Below, piece after piece: positions 53,250 through 60,841 of a stretch of 64,000 nt of DNA. A program made the translations under genes and the position numbers. Position 1 is the first letter of the stretch, and every line of letters starts with the position of its first letter. Source of the DNA: Fontibacillus puldeungensis (GTDB lineage Bacteria; Bacillota; Bacilli; Paenibacillales; Paenibacillaceae); contig NZ_JBHTLM010000023.1 of NCBI RefSeq assembly GCF_042678945.1, positions 1 to 64,000 of the forward strand, read 5' to 3'. A model generated the notes under the pieces. It worked only from the letters and a program-made list of their open reading frames with translations. It did no database searches and was not told where the DNA came from.

Positions 53250-53278
53250 ATTATAGGGGAAAAGAGGAAATCTTACAA
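53250..53278 (-). promoter_or_regulatory. Promoter of the cobalamin-riboswitch operon
   Basis: On the minus strand TTGTAA (53278-53273), a 17-bp spacer and TATAAT (53255-53250) lie about 33 bp upstream of the aptamer. Confidence 0.78.
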
Positions 53279-53349
53279 TGCCAAACCTTTCCTGTTGAAA
53301 CTAAACTTACAACATTACAGATGCCGGGATTTACAATCTCTGCGGACAA

Positions 53350-54141
53350 TTAGCGCAGCCTTTTGACTTCATCATAAGACATTTCCGTGAGATTTGCCCA
53401 GTATCGCTTAGGCATATGAGACATCTGCCGCCGAGGACTAATTCTCTCCTTGATCGCAACCGTGTCGTAAAATTGCTTCCACAACCGTCGGTATGCCTTC
53501 TCTTCTTCACCAGGCTCCGGCAACACAAATTCATCCACTTCCAAAATGTCCGTCAGTCCGGTCTTACGAGGTCCACCAGGCGGCTGATGAACTAGCGCTT
53601 TTCTGTGTGTTTTGTCGTAAATCAGGAAAGACTCGTTGCGGAAACGTTCGCAGAAATGGTCGGATAAAATCGGCAATACCTCGTTTTTCGGTTCAATAAC
53701 GGAAACTAAAACATCGTCATACACCGAAAACCGTACAAACCCCGTAAACATGTGACTTTCATGATTCAGCTGCTGCACTGCTCGCTGGAGCAGGTGAACC
53801 GTATCGTCTGCCAGCATATCCATCACAGCCTTACCATGCGTAAAACCCAGCCGTAAAAAGCGGAGTATTAGCACTTCCTTCTGCTCCGCACATGTCAAAA
53901 ATCCTTCCCTTACGAACCTCTGAGCCTCAGATGACACCTTGATTCCAATGGCTCGGTACACCCTCTCGGCTTTCTCCAGATTCGTATCAACCCACTTCGT
54001 GGGAAAAAGCAAATACTGTTGTTCATCTCCGGACTGAATATCAATGGGAATCTCCTTCGACGCATAGCTTTCGAACACGCAGGTCATCAGGCCATCGAAG
54101 CTGCCGTCATAGGCATAGGCTAAATCGCTCCGCCAAGCCAT
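53350..54141 (-). CDS. TIGR03915 family probable DNA metabolism protein
   Basis: This 263-residue protein matches TIGR03915 in order: LAYAYDGSFDGLMTCVFESY, a middle helical region, then FTGFVRFSVYDDVLVSVIEP, VLPILSDHFCERF, FLIYDKTHRKALVH and the C-terminal KQFYDTVAIKERISPRRQMSHMPKRYW (key ERISPRRQMSHMPKRY). Its start lies 22 bp inside the upstream radical SAM gene, its constant partner in other genomes. The joint SOS-type promoter supports a DNA repair role. The biochemical activity is not established. Confidence 0.85.
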   Translation of the reverse strand: MAWRSDLAYAYDGSFDGLMTCVFESYASKEIPIDIQSGDEQQYLLFPTKWVDTNLEKAERVYRAIGIKVSSEAQRFVREGFLTCAEQKEVLILRFLRLGFTHGKAVMDMLADDTVHLLQRAVQQLNHESHMFTGFVRFSVYDDVLVSVIEPKNEVLPILSDHFCERFRNESFLIYDKTHRKALVHQPPGGPRKTGLTDILEVDEFVLPEPGEEEKAYRRLWKQFYDTVAIKERISPRRQMSHMPKRYWANLTEMSYDEVKRLR

Positions 54142-55439
54142 TTGATCACTTCCTCTCGCGGTGTCCCGACTGGCTCCACCACATCAAACAGACTAAGCTG
54201 TTCTACGCGCGGCTCCGTGGAATACATCTTCATTTCCCGATCGGACAGAAGCGACCGCAGAATCATGTTCTGGTTCACTTTCAAGCCTTCCAGCGATCTT
54301 CCCCCACATGTGATAAAATACTGGGCTCGTTTCAGGACGACTCCAAGTTTCTTCAAAGCGGAAAAATCCAATACTCCCGTCTTTCTGGCTTGTACAATCC
54401 GCTTCGCACTGCGAACACCAACACCTGGGATGCGGAGCAATTGCTCATAAGGAGCCTTATTAATCTCCATCGGAAAACGCTCCATATGATTAAGCGCCCA
54501 ATTACATTTGGGGTCGATCATCGGATTAAAATTAGGGGTTCGCTCGTCAAGCAGCTCGCTCGCGGAAAAGCCGTAAAAGCGCAACAGCCAATCGGCCTGA
54601 TAGAGCCGGTGCTCGCGAAGCAGAGGAGGCTTGCTTTCCAGAGCAGGCAGCAGTGAATGCTCCACAACCGGCGTATAAGCAGAGTAAAACACACGCTTTA
54701 AGCTATATTTCTTGTACAATGCCTCGGTCAACGTCAAAATCTTGTAGTCGCTGTCCGGCGTAGCGCCGACGATCATCTGAGTGCTCTGCCCTGCAGGGAC
54801 AAATTTCGGAGCATGCTGGTATTTCACGATATCGGTGCAATTCTCCCTAATTCCTTCCCGAATCACCTGCATCGGTCGCAAAATGGACTCCTTGCTCTTG
54901 TCGGGAGCAAGCAGCTTTAAGCTTTCCTGGGAAGGAAGCTCAATATTGACACTCATCCGGTCAGCCAGCAGGCCCAAACGTGAAATCAAAGCCGGATCGG
55001 CACCGGGAATGGCTTTGACATGTATGTATCCGTTAAACTGATAGCGCCCTCTAAGAAGGGTCAGCGTATTGATCAGCAATTCAGCGGTATAATCGGGGTT
55101 TCGGGCGATGCCGGAACTTAGAAACAGCCCCTCTATGAAATTGCGGCGATAAAAATTCATCGTCAAATCGGCCAGTTCCTCCGGCGTGAACATGGCCCTC
55201 TTTGTATCATTCGATTTTCGGTTTACACAATATTTGCAATCAAAAATGCAGCTGTTGGTGAACAGCACTTTCAGCAGCGATATGCATCGTCCGTCCGCAG
55301 CAAAGCTGTGACATATGCCGAATGACGCAGCACTTCCCATTCCGCTGCCGGTATTCTTCCGGTCAACGCCGCTCGAGGAGCAGGACACGTCATATTTTGC
55401 AGAATCGGTCAAAATGGTCAGTTTCTCGTAGACATTCAT
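54120..55439 (-). CDS. TIGR03916 radical SAM putative DNA modification/repair protein
   Basis: This 439-residue protein has the radical SAM cluster in CIFDCKYCVNRK (CxxxCxxC), a second part typical of the SPL-like family (GLFLSSGIARNPDYTAEL, VNIELPSQESL) and a C-terminal helix-hairpin-helix (LLRIPGVGVRSAKRIVQAR) that would contact DNA. The ATG at 55439 has TAGGAGG upstream; a GTG three codons earlier is too close to the site. It is the first gene of a two-gene operon with TIGR03915. The promoter contains a LexA-like box. Removal or repair of a DNA lesion is inferred. Confidence 0.86.
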   Translation of the reverse strand: MNVYEKLTILTDSAKYDVSCSSSGVDRKNTGSGMGSAASFGICHSFAADGRCISLLKVLFTNSCIFDCKYCVNRKSNDTKRAMFTPEELADLTMNFYRRNFIEGLFLSSGIARNPDYTAELLINTLTLLRGRYQFNGYIHVKAIPGADPALISRLGLLADRMSVNIELPSQESLKLLAPDKSKESILRPMQVIREGIRENCTDIVKYQHAPKFVPAGQSTQMIVGATPDSDYKILTLTEALYKKYSLKRVFYSAYTPVVEHSLLPALESKPPLLREHRLYQADWLLRFYGFSASELLDERTPNFNPMIDPKCNWALNHMERFPMEINKAPYEQLLRIPGVGVRSAKRIVQARKTGVLDFSALKKLGVVLKRAQYFITCGGRSLEGLKVNQNMILRSLLSDREMKMYSTEPRVEQLSLFDVVEPVGTPREEVIKWLGGAI

Positions 55440-55463
55440 AGCGCACACGCCTCCTATGACTTG

Positions 55464-55492
55464 ATTATAAAGGGAACAAATGTTCCCGTCAA
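55464..55492 (-). promoter_or_regulatory. Promoter with LexA (SOS) box in the spacer
   Basis: On the minus strand TTGACG (55492-55487), a 17-bp spacer and TATAAT (55469-55464) form a near-consensus promoter. Its spacer is filled by GGGAACATTTGTTCCC (55487-55472), which fits the Bacillus DinR/LexA consensus CGAACRNRYGTTYC except at the first base. LexA bound here would block polymerase. Confidence 0.82.
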
Positions 55493-56454
55493 GTCAACCA
55501 AACGTTGCGCACAAAAGAACCTTTTGTTAATGTACATTGGTCGGCAATTGCAAGACCTGCAGCAGCTATGTCCTTCTCAAGGCGTTCGGAGGATACGATG
55601 ACCGACCTGTTGCTGAATCGCTGCAGACTGTTGAGCATACGGACCCGCTCTTCCGGAGAAAGCACCGAGCACAGATTGTAGGGCATATCGATGATAGCCG
55701 CATCGTATCTCTCCTCTATCTCGTTCATATCTCCGATGACTACTAAATCCGGGTCGCAATATCCAAAATGGCGCAAATTGACCCTAGCTCCTTTTATAGC
55801 CAGTGGATTAATATCCCGACCAACGATGTCAATGCCCATGGATAGCGCCTCAATCAGCACATTGCCCATCCCGCAGCAAGGGTCGATCGCCTTGATTCCC
55901 GCCGTCTCAGGAACGGCGATATTAACAAGTGCACGCGCAACATATGTACTTAAACCGGTTGAATAGTTTTGAGGCTTGTCTTTATGCTTCAGCCAGACTG
56001 CCTCACCGGAATGGCATACACCAAAGACCCAAGTATCTCCGTTTGAAAATAATCCGAACATCACATGTGGCTTATGCACATCGACCTTTCCAGTTATATG
56101 TCCCCCGATCAGGCGTTCCAGCTCTCGCTGCTCTTCATAGCTGCGTTTCGTACCGCTTTTCATATAAACGACTTTGAAGGTTTTTTCCTCAAGCCGAACA
56201 GCTTTCACATTCAAGACCAGTTCTTCTATAGAATTCACCCTAAACAGGACATCCAATCGCATGGAGATGAAGGGACTACGGTTAGGCTCTACTTTGCGGG
56301 AAGACTCAATAAAAGCGGATGATTCAGGGTTATGTCCAAACAAGGCGCGCAGCTCCATGTGGCATAGTTCCACATCATTTTCGTGGCAGGCGTAAAAGTA
56401 AATACTATTATCTGTTAGAGCTTCAGGTCCGCCTCGGCCAGCATCAATTTTCAT
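55489..56454 (-). CDS. Trm11-like tRNA/RNA (guanine-N2) methyltransferase
   Basis: This 321-residue SAM-dependent methyltransferase has an N-terminal THUMP-like RNA-binding part (about 1-150) and a Rossmann domain starting AIDPCCGMGNVLIEAL, with GRDINPLAIKGARVN as motif II and the catalytic DMPYNL in place of the usual (D/N)PPY. The family methylates N2 of guanine in tRNA or rRNA. The stop lies at the edge of the next operon's -35 box, so the two genes are transcribed separately. Ribosome site is weak (GGAAAGGAA). Confidence 0.82.
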   Translation of the reverse strand: MKIDAGRGGPEALTDNSIYFYACHENDVELCHMELRALFGHNPESSAFIESSRKVEPNRSPFISMRLDVLFRVNSIEELVLNVKAVRLEEKTFKVVYMKSGTKRSYEEQRELERLIGGHITGKVDVHKPHVMFGLFSNGDTWVFGVCHSGEAVWLKHKDKPQNYSTGLSTYVARALVNIAVPETAGIKAIDPCCGMGNVLIEALSMGIDIVGRDINPLAIKGARVNLRHFGYCDPDLVVIGDMNEIEERYDAAIIDMPYNLCSVLSPEERVRMLNSLQRFSNRSVIVSSERLEKDIAAAGLAIADQCTLTKGSFVRNVWLT

Positions 56455-56578
56455 TCGCCAATTCCTTTCCTGTTCCCATTCAAATTTGATAATTGTTCCA
56501 GTATAATGTTATTGTTTCCAGCATTAGCCAAACGCTTTGAATTCCCGTCGTTTATGAAATTTCAAAGGTGGATAAAGC

Positions 56579-56788
56579 ATGATGAGAATAGTCAAACCAT
56601 GGATCATCACCCTTCTAGTTGGGTGGGGCATTTTTCAAATTCTCTTTTTCCTGGTGAAGGACATAATATTTGCATATATAACTATTCCTGAGCCGTACGA
56701 CTTATTTTTTCAAATCGTAGGAATCGCACTGACTATATTGCTGACCTTCCTGTTTACGGCTGTCCTGGTCAATGACCGAACTGACTAA
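56579..56788 (+). CDS. Small two-TM membrane protein
   Basis: This 69-residue protein has two hydrophobic segments (about 8-30 and 43-63) and a short polar tail (VNDRTD). AAAGGTGG precedes tandem ATG codons. It is divergent from the methyltransferase and convergent with the phosphatase gene. No family is recognised. Confidence 0.6.
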   Translation: MMRIVKPWIITLLVGWGIFQILFFLVKDIIFAYITIPEPYDLFFQIVGIALTILLTFLFTAVLVNDRTD

Positions 56789-56834
56789 ATCCACTATATT
56801 TTAACGATAACGAGTCTAGGCGCCTGAGGCGTGA

Positions 56835-57431
56835 CTAAAGCAGTTTACGGTTTACCGAATCAGTTGCCTTCAGTGCTATCCTAATCACGCCACCAGGGGA
56901 AACCTTAGTGTCCCAAAAACCGAAACCAGGCTGCAGCAAAGCGGAAAGCATGGAAATAACTCCACCGTGTGTAATCACGAGGAGCCGTACATTATCGCTC
57001 TTTTCGACAAAACGCTTGGAAAGTGCCAGCAGTTCCTCCCCCATTTCAGCCACCCTCCCCTGAAAGCTGTGCCATGATTCGCCCCCGGGTGGAGTAACCG
57101 CCTTTGGATCATCGATCCACGCCCGATAAACAGCAAAATCCTTAAGCATATCGTACGTTTTGCCTTCCCACGCTCCGAAATTCATTTCACGCAGGCGGGG
57201 ATCGGTAGTGGAGCCTGAAACCAGATCAGGGCGCGCAAAGCTCAGCGTCTGGCGGCAACGGAGCAAATCGCTGGAATAGACCGCCGAGAAGGGTACGCCA
57301 GCAAGCTCCTCCCGCAGGCCAAGCAATCCGCAAGCATCCCCCGGTAAAAGCGCCAGATCGCTATGTCCCTGATATTTTCGCTGGGTGTTCCACTCCGTCA
57401 ATCCATGCCGGACAAGCCACCACTCAATCAT
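56835..57431 (-). CDS. cobC: Histidine phosphatase family protein, probable alpha-ribazole phosphatase
   Basis: This 198-residue phosphatase has the catalytic LVRHGLTEWN (phospho-His), SDLLRCRQT, the acid Glu in REMNFGAWEG and the second His in VITHGGV. GAWEGKTYDML is close to that of CobC-type enzymes, which release the 5'-phosphate of alpha-ribazole or cobalamin phosphate. Proximity to cbiB/cbiZ/cobD supports that role, but phosphoglycerate-mutase-like proteins are hard to tell apart. The ATG at 57431 has AAAGGTG upstream. Confidence 0.75.
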   Translation of the reverse strand: MIEWWLVRHGLTEWNTQRKYQGHSDLALLPGDACGLLGLREELAGVPFSAVYSSDLLRCRQTLSFARPDLVSGSTTDPRLREMNFGAWEGKTYDMLKDFAVYRAWIDDPKAVTPPGGESWHSFQGRVAEMGEELLALSKRFVEKSDNVRLLVITHGGVISMLSALLQPGFGFWDTKVSPGGVIRIALKATDSVNRKLL

Positions 57432-57620
57432 TTTTATCACACCTTTGCTAATATGAAAAAAGAATACTGAAAACTTATAAATTCTTTAAACTTCACCCTT
57501 CAGAAAAACCTAGCCTGCAGCTAGGTCCTTGTCTAGCCCGATATGTTTGAGCATAGGGGAGCCGACACTCATTTCCACGAACCCCTGGTGCCCCCTCTTA
57601 CCTCTCTCACCATCCACCGT

Positions 57621-57806
57621 TAAATGTATTTAGTACATCTATTTCTAGGTGAAACAGGTATTTTTGGATTTTAGTTGTAAAATGTACATCTAAAACGGGT
57701 CAATTGGGTTTGGCAGGGGTATTTCGTTCCTTTTAGATGCACTTTTTACATTTAAATGCTCAATATTGCCAATAGGGCTATGTTTAAATGTACTAAATGC
57801 ATTTAA
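57621..57806. repeat. Intergenic dyad repeat, locus 3 (four dyads)
   Basis: Four dyads with 5-bp spacers: ATGTA / TACAT around TTTAG (57624-57638), TTAGTTGTA / TACATCTAA around AAATG (57671-57693), TTAGATGCA / TACATTTAA around CTTTT (57733-57755) and TTAAATGTA / TGCATTTAA around CTAAA (57784-57806). Spacer starts at 57629, 57680, 57742 and 57793 give steps of 51, 62 and 51: two pairs. It fills the gap between cobC and cbiB, and the rest of 57432-57833 shows only a C-rich flank (CACCATCCACC). Confidence 0.7.
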
Positions 57807-57833
57807 TTAGTTTACGGTAACTGGTGTAAAACG

Positions 57834-58805
57834 CTAGTTCCAGAAAAAGCCACCGGCAAGCCACGTCCATAAAACGGTAGCAAGCAGTACAAACACATTT
57901 GCTACCCAGAACATTAGCTTCGCTGTACAGGGAATATCCTCCGCTTCCAGCTCACGGGACTTGTCGCCCATATAAGCTCGGAATGAGGTCACGCCATGGT
58001 ATGAGTTTTCGCCGCCCAGTCTTATGCCCAAGGCACCCGCCACAGCCGACTCCGGGTAACCGCTGTTTGGGCTTGGGTGCGAAGAAGCATCCCGGCGTAC
58101 GGTTTTCCAAGCCCGCCCGGCATCAAAGCGGAGCGCCCAAGCCGCGGCGACCAGCAGCAGGGCCGTCAATCTGGCCGGGATGTAGTTGGCGATATCGTCT
58201 AACCGGGCGGAGGCCCAGCCGAGATCGATATATTTGTCGTTCTTATAGCCGACCATCGAGTCGAGGGTGTTTATCGCCCGGTACGCGACCGCCAGCGGGG
58301 CTCCGCCCAGGAGCGCGAAGAACAGCGGCGACACCACCGCGTCGACGATGTTCTCCGCCACCGTCTCCACGGCGCCGCGCGTAATCTCCGGCGCGGCCAG
58401 GTGCGCTGTGTCGCGGCCGACGATCATGCCGAGCGATCGGCGCGCGCCGGGAAGGTCGCCGGCCTTCAGGCGGCCGTAGACGTCCATGCCGGCGTCTCGC
58501 AAGCCTTTGGCTGCGATCGTCGTCCAAATGAGCGCGGCCTCGGCGAAGGCCGCGAGCCACGGGCTGACCTGGGCCAGGAGCCGCAGGACGGCCCAGGTCA
58601 AAACGAAGCTGCCGCCTGCGATGAGCAGCGGCAGCAGCACCCCCGCCGCGCGGTAGCGGCGGGGCGGGACGAGGCGGCGGATGGCCGCCTCGAGCGCGCG
58701 TATGGCTTTCCCCATCCCGATCACCGGATGGGGAAGCCACCGCGGATCGCCAAGGAGGCGATCCAGCGCATACGCCGCCGGGATGACCCACCACGCCGCC
58801 GTCAT
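57834..58805 (-). CDS. cbiB: Adenosylcobinamide-phosphate synthase
   Basis: This 323-residue membrane enzyme attaches aminopropanol phosphate to adenosylcobyric acid. YALDRLLGDPRWLPHPVIGMGKAI is the N-terminal signature (key LLGDPRWLPHPV); ETVAENIVDAVVSPLFFALLGG and INTLDSMVGYKNDKY (with the conserved Asp) follow. The ATG at 58805 overlaps the cbiZ stop (ATGA). From about 58.25 to 59.3 kb the DNA is much richer in G+C than the rest of the window, which gives long open frames on the other strand; only the cbiB/cbiZ readings match families. Confidence 0.94.
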   Translation of the reverse strand: MTAAWWVIPAAYALDRLLGDPRWLPHPVIGMGKAIRALEAAIRRLVPPRRYRAAGVLLPLLIAGGSFVLTWAVLRLLAQVSPWLAAFAEAALIWTTIAAKGLRDAGMDVYGRLKAGDLPGARRSLGMIVGRDTAHLAAPEITRGAVETVAENIVDAVVSPLFFALLGGAPLAVAYRAINTLDSMVGYKNDKYIDLGWASARLDDIANYIPARLTALLLVAAAWALRFDAGRAWKTVRRDASSHPSPNSGYPESAVAGALGIRLGGENSYHGVTSFRAYMGDKSRELEAEDIPCTAKLMFWVANVFVLLATVLWTWLAGGFFWN

Positions 58806-59533
58806 AACCGCCGCTCCGCTTCCGCGGCGCGCAGCGACTCGGTCACGGCGGCATAAACCAGGCGGCCGACCGTGCCGCCGAGGTCCGTTGCGGTTCCGGC
58901 GTAGGCGTGCGCAAGCGGCCAATCGGCCCGCTGGCTCACGCCAAGGACGACCGCATCGGTCGTCGTGCCGGTGGCCACAAGCCCATTCTCGGCGTCACGT
59001 ACGCCAAGATCCTGCAGCGCCGCCGCTTTCGCTTCGGTCGCCGTCATCACGGCGCCGAGCATCGCCGCCGGCGTCAGCCGCCCATCGATGGCGAGCAGCA
59101 GGTTGATCGTTCCCGGCGTCCACGAGGCCGGGAACGTCGTGCGCTGCACGCCGGCCCGTGCGGCGTTGGAAACGCCCGCCGTCGCGCAGCAAAAGACGGC
59201 GAAGTGGTCCGTCTTCTCCTCCGCGACCGCCGCATGCTTGAGCTTGGCCGCTGTAAGCAGCCCGGCGGTCCGCTCCTGCGGGTAGCCCCACTCCTCCAGC
59301 AGACGGGAAATGTCCCGCTCCGGCTCCTCGCAGCTGTAAAAGCGGTCGACATAGATGTTCACCATCCGCTCTACACCCCCTGGCCCTCCGCCAAATACCG
59401 CGCTGCTGAGCCGTTCCAGCACCATCGGCGCTTCCAGCTGCAAATGACGGTCTCCGTAATAAACCCGCAATCCAGGCCAAACCTTGGATTCATATTGCAA
59501 ACCCGGCTCGTTCGATATAAATGGCAGCGTCAT
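58802..59533 (-). CDS. cbiZ: Adenosylcobinamide amidohydrolase
   Basis: This 243-residue enzyme removes the aminopropanol side chain from adenosylcobinamide, giving adenosylcobyric acid. FCCATAGVSNAARAG is the family core with ACCTAG-like Cys pair, followed by PGTINLLLAIDGRLTPAAM, KAAALQDLGV and the C-terminal ATGTTTDAVV. CbiZ marks salvage of incomplete or foreign corrinoids. The ATG at 59533 overlaps the cobD stop; an upstream open frame on this strand is not used. It lies in the same GC-rich stretch as cbiB. Confidence 0.93.
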   Translation of the reverse strand: MTLPFISNEPGLQYESKVWPGLRVYYGDRHLQLEAPMVLERLSSAVFGGGPGGVERMVNIYVDRFYSCEEPERDISRLLEEWGYPQERTAGLLTAAKLKHAAVAEEKTDHFAVFCCATAGVSNAARAGVQRTTFPASWTPGTINLLLAIDGRLTPAAMLGAVMTATEAKAAALQDLGVRDAENGLVATGTTTDAVVLGVSQRADWPLAHAYAGTATDLGGTVGRLVYAAVTESLRAAEAERRL

Positions 59534-60630
59534 TTCACGGCTCCCTCCTCTAGCACCTGCTCCCATGCCCGGAGAAGCTTCACGCAAGCCGCCTCCCCTT
59601 TGACCGCAAGGCGAATGTCCCGGTTTCCGAGCCCAGGGTACATCGCACAACTGCGCACCAGTACGCCGCGGCGTCCAAGTGCTGCCTGCATGCTGGCGGC
59701 TGACCATGGCTCGGGGAGCCGAACGAGCAAGAAGTTCGCTTCGCCCGGCCACGTCTGGCAGCCCAGACGCTGAAGCTCCCGGCGCATGAACTCCCGCTGC
59801 CGCTCAATCAAAGCGATCGTCTGCGCTTCGTATTCTTTTCCTGTGTTCAGACAAACCTCACCCGCTAATAGAGCAAGCATATTGACGCTCCACGTCACCT
59901 GCTTGTCCCGCATCGCGGCTGCGGTGTCCGGATGGGCTACGGCGTAACCGAGGCGCAGCCCGGGAATCGCATAAAACTTCGTCATCGAACGAACTAGCAC
60001 AAGATGCGTATAAGCGCTTAGCTCCGGAAGAAGCGTTTGCCGCGCCTCCTCCGGAATGAAGTCGATAAAGGCCTCATCTAACACCACGTAAGTACCGGAG
60101 CGTTCTCCTGCTTCCGCAAACCGGCGCAGCTCGTCCAATCTGTATTGAACCCCGTTCGGGTTGTTGGGCTGACCGATAAAGACAAGGTCCGAATCCTGAA
60201 TCAGCCGCTCTACATCATCCGGCGAAGCCTTGAAATTTCGCTCCTCGGTTCCGAACACAGAGCTTACCTTCGCCCCAAGCTGCTGGGAGAGACTGCGATA
60301 TTCCGAGAAGCAGGGCTCAACAATGCCTACGCGCTCCGGTCTAAAGGCCAAAAGCGCGAGCGCCATATTTTCCGCAGCCCCGTTACCGATGACAATTGCA
60401 TTTTCCTCTACCTGAAGCCGCTCGGCTAGCAGGGATACAAGCCTCCGATGCCCAGGATCCGGATAATGCACGATCTCGGGCAAAGCATCCTGCAAAACCT
60501 TCAGTAATCCGGGCGGCGGGCCAAGCGGATTGATGTTGGCGCTGAAGTCGGCAATTTCGTCTGCTGCCACACCATAGCGGGCCGAAGCCGTCACTAAATC
60601 TCCCCCATGTCCGTATACTTCCAAATGCAT
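59530..60630 (-). CDS. cobD: L-threonine-O-3-phosphate decarboxylase
   Basis: This 366-residue PLP enzyme supplies aminopropanol phosphate. The N-terminus HLEVYGHGGDLVTASARYG is characteristic of CobD versus its relative HisC. DFSANINPLGPP, GNGAAENMALAL, QPNNPNG, DEAFIDF and the PLP Lys in RSMTKFYAIPGLRLGY complete the fold. The ATG at 60630 has AGAGGTG upstream. It is the first gene of cobD-cbiZ-cbiB. Confidence 0.93.
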   Translation of the reverse strand: MHLEVYGHGGDLVTASARYGVAADEIADFSANINPLGPPPGLLKVLQDALPEIVHYPDPGHRRLVSLLAERLQVEENAIVIGNGAAENMALALLAFRPERVGIVEPCFSEYRSLSQQLGAKVSSVFGTEERNFKASPDDVERLIQDSDLVFIGQPNNPNGVQYRLDELRRFAEAGERSGTYVVLDEAFIDFIPEEARQTLLPELSAYTHLVLVRSMTKFYAIPGLRLGYAVAHPDTAAAMRDKQVTWSVNMLALLAGEVCLNTGKEYEAQTIALIERQREFMRRELQRLGCQTWPGEANFLLVRLPEPWSAASMQAALGRRGVLVRSCAMYPGLGNRDIRLAVKGEAACVKLLRAWEQVLEEGAVK

Positions 60631-60675
60631 GTAAGCACCTCTTTCTAACCTTTTCCGGTAAATTCTAATGCCCCC

Positions 60676-60705
60676 ATTATGAAGTTCAAGCGGCACCTGC
60701 GTCAA
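60676..60705 (-). promoter_or_regulatory. Promoter of cobD-cbiZ-cbiB
   Basis: On the minus strand TTGACG (60705-60700), an 18-bp spacer and CATAAT (60681-60676) lie about 46 bp upstream of cobD. The short leader leaves no room for a cobalamin riboswitch. Confidence 0.65.
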
Positions 60706-60841
60706 TTCATCTAGGAAAAAAGGTGGATTTTTCGAGCTCTTCTCCCTCCATCCCCCTTTGGTTTCGTGACCATATGGTTTACAATAATACGGTAAGAGCT
60801 TGTTCAAACAACATATTGGTAGTATTGGAGGATGGTAGATC

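Noticed and set aside
59534..59752. N-terminal extension of cbiZ upstream of 59533
   Set aside because: The extension overlaps cobD in another frame and reads as basic low-complexity sequence; the ATG at 59533 has GGAGGG and couples to the cobD stop.
58907..59773. Long plus-strand open frames opposite cbiB and cbiZ (also 58401-58856 and 58681-59106)
   Set aside because: They are Arg/Pro-rich antisense frames caused by high GC; the opposite strand encodes clear CbiB and CbiZ.
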